A stretch of DNA of 64,000 nt from Marsupella aquatica (GCA_973895155.1 OZ316891.1:20522001-20586000); one strand, 5' to 3'. Positions 33,421-45,336 are shown, counted from the stretch's first letter. Notes: generated from the letters alone by a model not told the origin. Made by a program: numbers and translations.

Positions 33421-33762
33421 AAGTCTACCAAAAGGTGTGGTGAGTGTGGGGTAGGGATGGGAGATATAGAAAACAACATTTGAAAATGATATACTTACAA
33501 AACATAAGTTTATTGATAATTGAGAAGCACATATTTCTCCATTCTACCGAGAAGAGAAATCTTCATATCATCAAATCTAACTATATATCCGTGTAACTAT
33601 ATATCCACAAACACAGACCCCTCAAACTTGGTCCTCATCATCTTCAGGTTGGGACACAACCAGAATATCAGGCTTTTCCCCAACGATTGAACAAGACCGT
33701 GGCACATATGTGATGACAAGTGACCATTCCTCTGGGTTTGGGGGGTATGGAATATAGAAACA

Positions 33763-36700
33763 TTATTCCACATGACTTGGAAAAGTGAACGGCTCTGATG
33801 TTTGCCAATGAGATGGCTGGAAACTAGTGGCAGACGTCTTCAGTCGTGTAAATCCACACTCATCTTGAACCACAGTAGGATTGTTACCTGCAAGGTTCAC
33901 TTTGAACCACTTGCACTTGAAGACATACTCTTCAAACTTTGATTGTGCATCATAAGATATCACTAGAATCTCTTCTACCTTTCCATAATGTGGCACAACA
34001 TCTCAAATAATATTTGTGTCATGGCGACTGCTGCGGGAATCTTGAGAGAATTGTCCTTGAACTCCACAATCAAAGGTACGACCCCTCTTCTCATCAAGGG
34101 AAGAAATCCTAAAATCCATCAAACCATAAGGATATGTTACACAAAAATAGACACAAACATATTCCAATTAATTGAACACACCAAGAATCTGCCTCTTCAA
34201 TATACGTGCTTGTATTACAAATGAATTAAATTAAACCAAGTGATTCAAATCAAAGGTTACTAAGGTAGATGGAGATCACCTGAAATGTCTTCCTTGTGTC
34301 CACATTGCTGTCCTTGTTGTAACCACTCTCAAGGGACCATGAACAATGGTACGAACATCATCTGTGATAGCCGGAAAATGTAATACACTCTCTCCCCTGA
34401 CCACCATGTCATCCACCTCAACTAACGTCTCCTTCATATAGTCAAGGTACTTTGGAAAAATCCTTGGTCTTGTGCTGTTACTTTTGGCATCCTCATAGAA
34501 ATCCCTCCATTCTTCCATGATAGTGCTGTTACTCAACATGAATGTGGTCAGTTGTTTCACCTCCACTGGTGTCAACATGCGAGTTTTCCTAGCACCTGTT
34601 AAACGATCCTCTTCATCTTCCCTCTCCTCTACCCAAGTACGGGGAGAGGTACAATCAATTGTGGCCAATATGTTACTACAATAGAACATACTCTCAGCTG
34701 CTAAGTATCCTGTAGCCATGCTTCCCTCAACCCGTGCACGGTTACGTACATAACCTTTTAACACTGCCATGTATCGTTCTAGCCAATACATCCACCGACA
34801 ATGCACAGGACCTGCAATGGCCACCTCATGAACAAGATGAACAAGTAAATGCACTTGACAATCAAAAAAGGAAGGAGGAAGGGCCTTCTCCAACTTGCAT
34901 ACCACCTCTGCTGCCAAAACCTCCATCCCAAGGATCTCATCAGTATATATCTCCTTAGAGCATACCCATCTCAATAGTCTTCCCAATGACCAAAGGGCAT
35001 CTTGCACTTCTTCACTTGCCAAACCTATTATGGCCACAGGCAATATGTGCTACAATAACCTATGGTAGTCATGTATCTTGAGATACCTTGGCCACTTATG
35101 ATTGTCCTCCATCCCAAAGGCCTTTCAGAGATTGGCACCATAACCAGTAGGAAACCGCATGTCTCCTATGCAATTCTGAAACTCCCTTCTCTGGCCAATA
35201 GGAAGCACCCATGGAGCTGAAGGTCGATGCCCGATCCCTGTGATAGGATCACTTATGACCCACACGTCTGGATGCATCTCAAGATCCTCACAAGCCTCCC
35301 TGAAGTTAGTGTCTTTCTCTCCATAGAAAGCCTTTATCAAAGCCTTTCCCACATTTCCCTCAATGTGCATGGGGTCTAATAGATGGCGGATCTTCAACTC
35401 ACCCCAATAGGGCAAAGTGGTTAATATACTCCACCTTGTCAAGCCACTACCGTCAAATTGCATGGGATCCTCTGGGTCTGCCACTCTTGCAGCCATGTCT
35501 TTCCAGTGTGTAAAAGTTGTTGGCTCAGGTACATCACGCTCGTCACCAAAGGGCATATCAATAGAGGAAAATAGTAGTGGGTCACGCCTCATCTGATGTC
35601 CCATTGGAAGAAACTTTGTATGCCCAAGATAAACAATCTTGCGAAGATGTGATGAGTACTTGGCTACATCACCAAGGCTTGGGCCACAAGTGGAGCAAGC
35701 CTTGTAGCCTTGGGTTTGCAACCCACTCACAAAGCCAAATCTTGGTCATATAAACACACATTATGTTAGGATTAGCACATGGAAATGAGGGGATACCATG
35801 CATTAGAATATGATGCATTTAAACAACAAAGTTCTTACCTGGGTAGTCATGCATGGTCCACATACAAACCCCTTTGAGTTTGAAAACCCGTGGGGTACCC
35901 CTTGTAGTCTTTCGACCATCATATGCCCATACTCCTTCCCATAATTTCTGGAGTTCCTGAACCAGTAATGTCAAATAGGTGTCCATGTTCTTCACCTTCT
36001 TTGGCCCTGGGATAATCAAAGATAGCAACAAAAAACCCTTTTTCATGGACAACCATGGTGGAAGGTTGTAATTCATGAGAACCACAGGCCAGACCGATGT
36101 AGGTCTCCCCTTCCCTCCAAGTGAATGAGGGCTAACTCCATCTGATGCCAACCCCAGTCGCACATGCCGAGGGTCACGCTCAAAATCTGGCCATGTTGAT
36201 TCCACATGTTTATGAGCAGGAGAGTCAACTGGTAATCGCATGACACCGGGCTCCGAACGATGTTTCTTGTGCCATACCATCAACTCGGCCAAGTCAGAAC
36301 ATCTATACATGTGCAACAAGCGAGGAATTATGGGGAACCAACGAACTGCTTTCCTTGGTACCTTCTGGGTTAGCATGTTTGGCTCATACCGTGGCTCATG
36401 ACACATTGTGCATTCTGTGATATGGGCTGTATCCCCGTGAAATAACATGCAATCATTCACACAGGCATGAATAATATGGTAATCCATACCAATGGATGAG
36501 AGAACCTTCTTTGCATCCTTCCAGGTCCCTGGCAACACATTCTCCGAGGGTAACATCAAGTCATGACAATATTCAAATATGTCTGATAACATAGAATTGC
36601 TTGTCTTGTGTTTGGCTTGAATGTTCAAGAGCCCCAATATGGCAGAAAGACGGCTTAACCGAGCACCCTCAAAAATAGGTGTTCGAGCATGTTCCTCTGC

Positions 36701-37015
36701 CTCTTTCCATTGTTGTTGTCCCTCTGGAGTATGTTGTGGCCATGGGTCATTTGAAGGGCCAACCTCATGACCAATGTGAGGCACATCATCCTCAACATCG
36801 GCACCAAACCAATCAACCATGAAGTCATCCATGGCTCTATCTTGATCATGCATGACCTGGTCATCAGTCCGAGGTGCGGCTTCCTCATCAGCACCACCTA
36901 CATCATTACTTGATGAGGAATCACCCTCTGATGGTTCTCCCTCTTCTGGCATACCCATCTCCCGATATGTTGCTCTCAACCTTCGTGGTAACATTTGTTG
37001 AGATGGTTGCGCATT
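33763..37015 (-). pseudogene. CACTA transposase TNP2 (tnp2, DUF4218 and DUF4216 domains)
   Basis: Minus-strand exons 37015-35839, about 35750-34280 and 34108-33763. The first holds the tnp2 domain (LGLASDGVSPHSLGG, LPPWLSMKKGFLLLSLIIPGP, WTMHDYPG). The second continues it (GHRPSAPW) and carries DUF4218 (LPPSFFDCQVHLLVHLVHE, YVRNRARVEGSMATGYLAAE). The third is DUF4216 (VPHYGKVEEIL, KCKWFKVNL). The last join is clean (TTTCAG/GTGATC to TTTTAG/GATTTC); the acceptor near 35752 looks damaged. In-frame stops lie at 35127-35125 (TGA), 35052-35050 (TAG) and 34005-34003 (TGA), each one C-to-T step from CGA or CAG. It would cut at the element ends. The upstream exon 38417-38169 is in phase and may be its true first exon. 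Confidence 0.9.
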
Positions 37016-37226
37016 CTATGCACATTACAACCAAAAAACCTCCTCATGTATATTTGACCAAGTACAACAAATTAAAATAGACTTAACACCATTCATTCAA
37101 GACATTAAGAATTAAAGTAAATGCATGGGCTAAAACCTTATTACTCCAAAATGAGCCCAAAGGCCATATATATAATAGTAAATGGGAAGTCCAAAATAGG
37201 TGCAAGAGGATAAAGGACATGATTTC

Positions 37227-38417
37227 CTAATCCCACTCATAGTGTGTGAATAACTCATCTCCTGCTCTAATGGTCCTAGTAGCAAGAACTAAGCAATGGT
37301 CCTTATGATATGTCGTGCCATATGGTGCCGGCATTGGACCATCAGTAAAAACCCACTCACAATTGGCCCTACGCTTGGGCCGAGTCCCCACAGTACTATT
37401 TATGAAACCAGCAATATTCCCATTATGTATGGGATCACCATCTATCACCCGCTGCTCACTATACATTCTAGTGCTACCATCAAAAGTATCCATCTCTAGA
37501 GCATATGTTTTCCACTCAGGATGTTGTGCAAGGATCATGTTCCAATGTCTTCTCTTGTAGATGGGTCCACCGTATGGGAACAAAATAGGACCCTCTCTAC
37601 CACGAACACTTGACCCACCCTCCTCATCCATGATGATATCCTCACAAGCAAATACTCCATATCCATGTCTCTCTCCAAGTGTGGAAGTTTTCACAATCCA
37701 ACGTCTACCCCAAACCACAATCTCCTCATCAAAATCTGTAAAATAAGGCAAGCCAAGAGTGATAGGTTCCCAATCCTTGATGATAGAGGCACACTTGCCA
37801 GTGAATGAACAAACACCCCACCTACCCTGAACTAGTGTTCTGGATGGGTCATTGGGTGCTCGTGGCCTCCTGTTGGATTGGGGCCTGGACCGGGGTCTTC
37901 GTGTCTCAGTGGGCACATGAGGGTGTTCCCCTTCTGTCCCATGACTGGTACTAATTCCCAAACCCAAGGCTTGTGAAAGTGCATTGCCTATAGCATCTAA
38001 AACTCCTTGTGATGGGACATAGGGTGGTGGTGTCACCAATCTACGCATACTGGATCCCTATTCCATGCAAACACCCACAAACAACCAAATGTGCAAACCA
38101 TATGTGTAAACATTGATTCACCTCTAAAAATAACAGTAAAGAACGGCAATCAATTGAAACAAACTTACCATATGGGATGAAGAAGCCCCGGGAGTAAGAC
38201 CTCTATGACGTCCATATCTCTCAATATGTTGAGCACACACATAAGATTTTTGAGAAATTTGGCCCACACATCTGGTGCAGTCACAAAGTCTTCGGGGTGG
38301 ACCACGAGGACCAGTAACCTCGGGCTGAGGAGGAGGGGGTATATCGTCATCGGAGGAGTACTCACTATTGGATAGTTTAGAGGAAGAGGACATATCCACT
38401 GCCACATTACATTGCAT
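37227..38417 (-). CDS. SET-domain protein encoded inside the CACTA element
   Basis: Two minus-strand exons, 38417-38169 and 38057-37227, join in phase 0 (donor ATG/GTAAGTTT, acceptor AATAG/GGATCC) to give 359 residues with no internal stop. The N-terminus has a CDCTRC motif followed by C-x2-H (residues 45-64), a small metal-binding-like module I associate with transposase N-termini. Residues about 205-359 form a SET domain: GYGVFA, LFPYGGPIY, GNIAGFINST at 296-305, ANCEW from 314 and GDELFTHYEWD at 349-359, with the conserved tyrosine. SET proteins usually methylate lysines, often on histone H3. The pre- and post-SET cysteines are not obvious. The canonical asparagine-histidine-serine motif reads INST here, so activity is uncertain. 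It may be a captured host domain used to alter chromatin at the transposon. Confidence 0.8.
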
Positions 38418-38519
38418 GTAGGGCGTGATTAGGAAAAATTAGGCCATATATAAAGCGATTTTAAAAAAAATGAACTCAAAAAACAATTAGGTTGGTTTAT
38501 ACATGGGGTTTTATTACCC

Positions 38520-39580
38520 TTTTATATTTGTTAGCATGAAACCCAAATTAAGGTGAGTGTCATGCAAGAAGAAACCACATTATAACCTTTGGGAAAATTG
38601 TAATACCCTATGTCCTAAGTGAGGTTAGATTATTACCTGAATGAGACCCGGGCTCAACAGTGCCTATAGGTCACGTGGCTTTTGGAACATTTGCCAAATC
38701 TAGAAGTAGGAGGAAAATACTGGAAACAAAATGTAAGTTTGGATGGTAATTAGCAGCCGTCAAGTTGTGGAATCTTAGACATTTACCCACATATATCATG
38801 ACACAACAAAGTTTAGGGCAAGCATAAAAATCTGTACTAACAACATTGACTGTATACATGATGTTATACCTTTTAGATGCCCGGGTTCCCACAATGCATA
38901 TGCATTAGACAAAAGTTGAGGTAGTAGTGTTGGCCCTGCGTTGTATCATGATTACATGGGTTTTCCCCTCAATTGTTAGCATAAAACCCTAAACCCTAAA
39001 CCCTTATCCCCCCTCGAGTGAAAGGTGAGTGTCATGCAATAAAAACCCACCCTAGACCCCTGGGAAAACTCTAAAGGCCTAAGCCCAGAATGAAGTTGGA
39101 CAATAATTACCTGAATGAGATCCGGACTCAATAGTGCCTGTAGGTCGTGTGGCTCATTGAACATGAGCTGAATCTAGAAGCACGAGGAAAATACTGGAAA
39201 CAAAAAAGTAAGTTTGGATAGCCATTAGCTTCTCTCAAGTTGTAGACCCCCAAACATGTGCATATAGATATTCTTGCACAACAAAGAAGGGCAAGGTTTA
39301 TGAACAATCTCTTTATCAAATCCTGCTAACATACATGTTTAAATATACCTTTTAGATGTCCGGGTTCCCACAATGCATATGCATTAGACAAAAGTTGAGG
39401 AAGCAGTGATGGTCCTGCACTGGATCATGATTACATGGGATTTCCCTCAATTGTTAGCATAAAAACCAAAACCTCATCCCGCTTCAAGTGAAAGGTGAGT
39501 GTCATGCAATAAAAACCCACCATAGACCCTTGGGAACTCTAAAAGCGTAAGCCAATGAAGTTAGCAAAAACCTAAATGGT
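38520..39580 (-). repeat. 479-bp tandem repeat in the CACTA divergent promoter region
   Basis: Two full and one partial unit. CCTTTTAGATG followed by CCGGGTTCCCACAATG occurs at 38869 and 39348, and GGTGAGTGTCATGCAA occurs three times. On the minus strand the units carry a conserved donor-like CATTCAGGTAAT, so each may be a noncoding leader exon for the minus-strand genes. A short telomere-like run (AAACCCTAAACCC) at 38987-39001 is part of one unit. Confidence 0.8.
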
Positions 39581-40306
39581 CAATTCCCTTCAACCATCCT
39601 ATGCTTCTCTCTACCATAATTATATGCCACCCCTCTTGGTTACCCTCCTAAGATACCATAAAAGTAACCCAAGATACTATAAAATTGAAACCTCTCTTTC
39701 AAACCCTCCTAAGTTGGCCTAAACCCCAAAACCCAAAACATAAAACCCCTCCTAGCTCTTACCCTCCAATACATATAACCCCAACCTTCATAAATAAAAC
39801 CCCCCTGCAAACCCAAAACATAAAACCCCTCGTATCTAAGCCAATCTAAGCCCAACCTTCACAAAAGAAACCCTCCCCTAACCAGGCCAAACCCCCTCCT
39901 CTTACCCTGCAATATAACTCCTTCAATTTTCTAACCCCCCCAATCCTTATCTCATCACATCCCACTAAAATGCAACATAATCCTCTACATCTACCCCATT
40001 TAATGTTCATAAGCCCCCTTAGTATCCCTAACAACACATCAAATACGTATGCGAGACGGGGGTTATGGCAAAACCAAATAGCGAAGGCTTTTGCGAATCT
40101 TGAAGCTTCGCAAAGATAGAATTTGTGAAGCTTTTTGCGAAGGCCGATGCATCGCAAACTGCGATGCAAAACGAATCGCAAAGCCCAATATTTTGAATCC
40201 TTATGGATTGCCGAGCGCGGACAAGGCGGATTCAGTTCATTCAGGCCTGAGGAGAGCAACGAGGGCAAGGGCGGAGCGATGGCGAGCGAAGAGGGGACTG
40301 GTGGTG
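39581..40306. promoter_or_regulatory. Upstream region of the CACTA accessory gene, with motif cluster at 40070-40200
   Basis: 39580-40030 is C/A-rich. 40070-40200 contains about eight TTTGCGAA/TCGCAA-type motifs (TTTTGCGAATCTTG, GCTTCGCAAAG, ATCGCAAACTGCGATG), like those at the element ends. It lies directly before the accessory-gene start, so it is a candidate autoregulatory promoter. A second ATG at 40279 in another frame would give a 31-codon upstream frame. Confidence 0.55.
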
Positions 40307-42383
40307 ATGGAGGGGCTTCTGGCAGCAGCGGAGGCAACCAAGGAGGGGGATCGATTGAAGGCGATTGTGGATGAGCATTTTTTGGTTGCACAGTTGAGTC
40401 AAATTGATTTCACCAGTCCAGCAGGGCTGGCATCATTGAGTGCCCTTCTGGGCCAAGCCTTGCAAGCAGGTCTCATTGCAGGACAAGCAGCAGTGGAGGA
40501 GGATGCAAGGAAGGCAGCAGAGCAGGCGGCTGCTGAGAGGAAGCGAAAGAGGGACGAGAGAGCTCAAGCTGGAGTGCTCTCGCCTCAAGCATTGGAAAAG
40601 AAGAGGAGGAAAGATGAGAGAGACCTGATCAGGAAACAGAGGGAGGAGCAAAGAAAGAAGGAGGCAGCAAGGAGGAAGCTACCTCTGATTACTTTAGAGG
40701 ATGAGGGGATTCCCACCGAGCTTGCTTACAATGGGGCCAAGAGCACAATCAGGCACATTGTATCCACAAATTTTGCAAGAGGAGTCGAGTGGGGCACTCG
40801 CTCAAAGGCAGAGCAGAAGCGAGTCATCAATCAGGTGAAAGATGCATTTCGAAATGGAGGAGAGATGGATTCACAGTGGCTTGCTGACAAAATTTCAAAC
40901 TCCATGTCACAAGCTAGATACCATGATAGAATGAAGATCAGGTCTCACCTTAGAGATTTGGAGGAGTATAGGAATTTGCAGAGGCCGCTGCAATTCTCAG
41001 AAGATATCTGGCAGGCCTTCTACCAGACAGAGGTGAAGTTGAAAGCAGCCAGGCTCCTCAATGATTTCACAGAGAAGCTGGCAAAGGCTCGAAGGGCAAA
41101 GGAGGCCGGGAAGTCTGACCGGGACCTGAAGGTGATGGAGCAGAAGGTAGCCCAGCTCCAGCAGGTTGTAGCAGAAGTAGGCGATCCACCCAACAAGTTC
41201 CTGAAGGCAGCTGAGCGAGTCCGAGACAAGCCCAACATCACCCACAGGCTGGGTCAAGGTGGCCTCCCCGGCCTCAAAGCAGCATTCGTGAGTGCACCTC
41301 CCTCTCCTCCCTTGACTTCTTGCTACTCCAATTCCTATTCCAACACACCTGCAATGAGCCAACTCTTTCTTGCATTTCCACCAAGTAGTTACAATTAGAC
41401 TTGTTGTGTCAGATTAGGTCACGTACAGTTGCTTCCCTCTCGGGTTTTTGCCATGACAGAGTTTGCGATACATTTGCGATGCGGGTAGCTTCGCAAATCC
41501 TTCGCAAACCTTATTATGCCCTTTTTTGCTTACGTTTGCGAAGGCGTTGCAAAGACGTTCGCATCGCAACCAGCTTCGCAAACGTAATTGTCCTTATGAT
41601 TGCGAAGCTGGCGCCTTCGCAAAATTTCAAAAATTTGAATTTTTAAATTTTCCGATCGTTTAAGTGTTCTTTGAGGGTCTTCCCCATATATGCCACCCTC
41701 CATAACCCCAAAACCTTGATGCACCACCCCACCAACCCCAACAAACCCCCTAATTTTTAGAAGCCATGTGAATCGGGTTATGGGTTGGTGTTAACCCAAT
41801 TGTGCTGGTTTTGTTTTGGCTTAGTACAAGAGGTACAAGAGGAAGATTACGGCGGCTGAGATGGAGGTGGGCCAGAAACATGGGAAGGAGCATCTCTTTC
41901 AGCAAGTTGATGAATTATTGGTGAGAATTTTTAGGTTATTACATTCATTGCAATTTTGAATGAATATCTCTTTTGTTCACACTTGTAAAGAATATGAGAC
42001 TAACAGACACCCTGGTTTGCTAATGGAAGCAGGGAGGGGAGGATGGTGACTCCCATACCGAGGGTGGCACCGATAGTAGTGATGAGGATGTGGAGGGGAC
42101 AGGGGAGGGGAGCACAGCTCCTGCTACTCAAGCCAGGCCAACTAGTACTGGAGACCAGTCATTTGCATCAGCACGTTCCAGTGGTGCTGGGGGTGGTAGC
42201 GCGGCAAGCCAGGGCGGTGGAGGTGGGGATGAGGATGAGGATGAGGATGAGGATGACCCCGAGGGTGACCAAGAGGAGGAGGAAGTCCAGGTTGCACCCC
42301 CCCAAGAGCACACAAGGGCAAGGAGAAGGCCAAGGGGAAGAAGGCAAGGAGGGGCAGGAACACTCCTTTCTAGCTCGATGTAG
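40307..42383 (+). CDS. CACTA accessory protein, TNPA-like, three exons
   Basis: Exons 40307-41287, 41825-41920 and 42033-42383 join in phase 0 with GT-AG borders (TTC/GTGAGT to TTAG/TAC; TTG/GTGAGA to GCAG/GGAG) and give 475 residues. Residues about 60-125 are a highly charged Lys/Arg/Glu coiled-coil-like stretch (RKRKRDERAQ, EKKRRKDERDL). About 130-290 form a helical domain (WGTRSKAEQKRV, ADKISNSMSQARYHDRMK) whose layout recalls the Ptta/En/Spm plant transposase family. The C-terminus is Ser/Gly-rich, then an Asp/Glu run, then a basic tail. I infer a DNA-binding partner of the transposase that recognises the TTTGCGAA motifs. It has no stop or frameshift. The start is the first in-frame ATG; the open frame upstream lacks one. 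Confidence 0.7.
41440..41640. repeat. TTTGCGAA-type motif cluster inside the first intron of the accessory gene
   Basis: About ten motifs in 200 bases, in both orientations (TTTGCGATAC, GCTTCGCAAATCC, TTTGCGAAGGCG, GCCTTCGCAAAA). The position in an intron, far from the element ends, is unexpected for subterminal repeats. Confidence 0.7.
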
Positions 42384-42660
42384 ACAAGTTGTAGCTAGAG
42401 CACTTACATCGAGTTCACATGTATAGCGATCAGCATGCATGGCCGTGGCACTTTACCTAAGGGTTTTTACCCTTCCATTTTGTAACTTTTGTACTTTTTC
42501 AGTAATGCCATTTTAATTGCGGCAGACTGGGTCAACATCACTTTCCTCCCTCCTTCAAAACCCATGAATGGTCTCCCTCACCCTCACCCTAACCCAAATA
42601 CACAAAAACCCATGAAATATACATTTTGCAAAGCTTTTGAGAACCAACCCCCATCTCAAA
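42384..42660 (+). other. 3' region of the CACTA accessory gene
   Basis: Sequence between the stop codon and the right motif cluster. It has AT-rich stretches that could serve for polyadenylation (for example around 42480-42520). No further gene. Confidence 0.4.
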
Positions 42661-43161
42661 GAGCCACGGTGAACGTATCGCAACCATTCCGAGGAGAAAC
42701 GCATCGCAACACTTGCGATGTTGTCTAAATCACAACCCTAGCAAAGACTTCCTCTCCACACGTTTGCGAGTTAAATGCCTTCGCAACAAAGCGGTCATCC
42801 GCTTCTCGCAATCTTACGAGTTTGTTTGCATCGCAAGTTATAGAGAAATTTAACATCGGAAATTGCTATGTAAATGTTATCGCAACGCGAGCGATTCATT
42901 TGTTCTCACAAAATAATGAAATTTGTCATTTCTCAATATTTGCAAGGACAGTACCGTCGCAACGTTGCGAAGATGTTGCGACGTATTTAGAATCGCAAGT
43001 TGCGAAGTAGTTGCGAAGGGCCGTTTGCGAAGAATTTGAGATGGGAAGTAGCGAAGACGTTGCGATGCGAGTAAGTTCGCAAATTGGGTATTTTGGATTT
43101 TGTTTCCTTTGTATGATGCGAAGGGTGGTGGTTCGCAAAAGAGGTGCATAGTGTTGTAGTG
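42661..43161. repeat. Right subterminal motif cluster of the CACTA element
   Basis: About twenty TTGCGA/TCGCAA motifs in 480 bases in both orientations (ATCGCAACACTTGCGATG, GTTGCGAAGATGTTGCGACG, TTTGCGAAGAA), ending at the terminal repeat. It mirrors the left cluster. Confidence 0.75.
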
Positions 43162-43377
43162 GCAGTTGTAGTGCAAGTAGAGTTATTTAGCAATGTATGA
43201 CTATCTGTATATGGATTGCTCATTCCTGTTTGGCTACGGCTTAGTTCTAGTTAACCCTTAGTTAACCCTTGTGGTTTTTAGGGGGAGACTTGATTTGGTG
43301 ATTGTCTAGAACTTCCCGCTGAGGATTCCATATGGTAGCATTTAGTCCAGTCCCCAAGACAAGAGTCAAGGGGAGTT

Positions 43378-43570
43378 TGTTAGATATTACTCTAGTCTTG
43401 TGACTCATGAGCTAACTACAGTTAGGCTAACTCGGGTTAGGACTTAGCTATTGTTAGCGGTAGTGCTGTTGTGTATATAGCCAGGGCTGATGCCAGACCC
43501 TGGTGGAACTTAGGCTCATTGTTACAGAGCTAGTTGAGAGATAGGGAGAGCTTGTGCTGTGGATGCTTGG
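43378..43570 (+). repeat. Right LTR of the copia element, first part
   Basis: Starts TGTTAGATATT right after the polypurine tract at 43365-43377 and contains the TATA-like GTGTATATAG at 43471. It is interrupted at 43570 and resumes at 48286; the two parts add up to about 344 bases. Confidence 0.9.
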
Positions 43571-43686
43571 TGTGATGCCTAGCCAGGAATCACTAGGCCG
43601 GTTTACATGGTAAAAGCAGGAGTGTACCCTGGAAACACCTTAGTATAGTAACAAGACAAGGAAAATATAAACAATTAAGGGTGACT

Positions 43687-45336
43687 ATGGAACCCGGGCC
43701 GAGGCCGAAAGTAAGGACGCTGGGGGAGAGAACACGATTAGGGTTAGGGCGCGCTAAGCGTCGGCGGCTAGGGGTGACCAACGGGAGGAAAGACCAGAGG
43801 AGGAGAGGGGTAAGGACCACTCGCGAGGAATAGTGGCTCATTTGCAAGCACGAACTGGGCAGACGACTACGGGAGGCCAAATACTGTCAGCTGCTTAGGC
43901 AAGCACTCTGGGTGGGAACAGATACCAACAATCAAGTCAAGAAGGGTATGAGCAACGTCAATCAAGCGACACATTTTTGGGGATGCCTGTTCGAACGGGC
44001 AACTGAGTACATTGGGACTTACGAGGATGAAGAATCAGAGAGAGCAGCTCAAGAACGGCAAGAGCTCGCTCGATTGTGGGAGCTATAGAAGTCTGCCTTC
44101 TTAGGAGGAGAACTCATCAAGGCTGAGTTCTTGCGGACTCCTACTGCCAATCAGCTCGATGACCTTCTGTTTTGCGAAGACAGAATCGTCGGCATTTGGG
44201 AAGCCATCAACCGCTGCAACGACGCGCACTGGGAGTTGAAGGGTAGCACGGAAGGGTGGACAAAGGCAACTGTGCTAGGAGAAACATCCACGGCAGCCAA
44301 GATGAAGAGGAAAGGAAACAACAACAAAGAGGCCACCCCGGCAAAAAGAACGAGGTCGGCGGCACCAAGGAAACCAGCAGAGCAGCAGAACAAGAGGCAG
44401 GGAGAAGCCGAAGAGGAGGAGGTCGATCCCATCAATGCCATTCCAACAAATGATGACACCTAGAAAGGCTGGGCGGCGACCCTACCAGAGGAAGTGCAAT
44501 TACATTTTGCACGGGAGGAGGATGCATGCTTTACGGCCATGCAGACCAAGAAGTACCAGGGTTTCATGGCCGGATCCGGCTTGGAAGCCTTTGTGAGATT
44601 ACCATGCCTGAAGCCGGAGGTGCCGGACTCAGACTTATTAGAATTTGTGGGATCATGGGAACCCGAGACCAATTCCATGAGGGTGTATGGGAAAGATTTC
44701 TATCTCACTCCCAAGGTGATTGCCGAGGTGTTTGGCTTGCCGATGGGTAATAAGACCAAGGTTGATACCAGGAAGACCTTACCTGACAAGGAGTTTTGGT
44801 CGTTCCCAGGACCATCAACAAAGAATGGCTTCTTCCGGAACACCTACACCAACCCGCACATCGGAGAGATGATCAATTTCTTGCGGGTGACCATGCATTG
44901 TAACTTGCCGAGGGCAGAGATTGGCAAGGCTCAGGTCTACCTAGCAGAAAGGCCAGATCCAAGCCAGGATTACAACGGGTACCTCCTCAACCAACTGAAG
45001 AAGATCTTGAAGGAGGAACAGCAGGCGATCGGCGTGGGAAGCGTGTCCCGGCTTGGCTATCACATGTCGCTGTTGTGCCGGTATGCCATAAGTCAAATCT
45101 TTGCCCCAGTACTTCCCCTATGTGCAAGGGCACTGGAGGAGGTTCCGGAGCAGAGGCCGGCAACAGAAGAGCCCAACCAGCTTGCCAGTCCTACGATCGA
45201 GCAGGTGTTTTGGCCAAGGAAAGAAGACTTGCCGATGCAGCAATCAGGCATGCAGCAATCAGGCTGGAGAAGGAGACAACGGCACCAGCAACGGCAATGG
45301 CACCGGTACAGGACACTGCCCCAGAGGTCGGCCTAA
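43687..45336 (+). pseudogene. First frame of the 4.7-kb element, mobile-domain-like protein
   Basis: From ATG 43687 one frame runs to 45336, broken only by TAG codons at 43831, 44086 and 44461. The N-terminal third is charged, with a Lys/Arg-rich segment (AAKMKRKGNN, PAKRTRSAAPRK) that could be a nuclear signal. The C-terminal part (44494-45150) has LLEFVGSWEPETNSMRVYG and FYLTPKVIAEVFGLP. This resembles the putative plant transposon protein or plant mobile domain families found in retroelements, an assignment from memory of the pattern. Near 45200 coding appears to pass to the other frame at a TTTT run, by a frameshift mutation or a programmed shift. Confidence 0.6.

Larger units (their letters stand above)
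32268..43161 (-). mobile_element. CACTA (En/Spm-type) DNA transposon, 10.9 kb, target duplication GCA
   Basis: The left end reads CACTACTACATATTTGCC from 32268. The right end, read inwards on the minus strand from 43161, is CACTACAACACTATGCACC. Both ends are flanked by the 3-bp duplication GCA (32265-32267 and 43162-43164), as expected for this superfamily. TTTGCGAA-like motifs fill both subterminal regions. The element carries a TNP2 transposase and a SET-domain gene on the minus strand and an accessory gene on the plus strand, transcribed outwards from the 38.4-40.3 kb region. The transposase has nonsense codons, so this copy is not autonomous. Confidence 0.92.

Noticed and set aside
38985-39005. 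Telomere repeat (CCCTAAA)
   Set aside because: Only two to three units, inside a longer tandem repeat of the CACTA element; not a telomere or an informative interstitial array.
40091-40306. In-frame extension upstream of the accessory-protein ATG
   Set aside because: It has no ATG and consists of the translated TTTGCGAA motif cluster. The first in-frame ATG is at 40307.
42128-42440. Poly-Ser/poly-Pro/His minus-strand frames
   Set aside because: Antisense shadows of the Asp/Glu-coding run in the third exon of the accessory gene.
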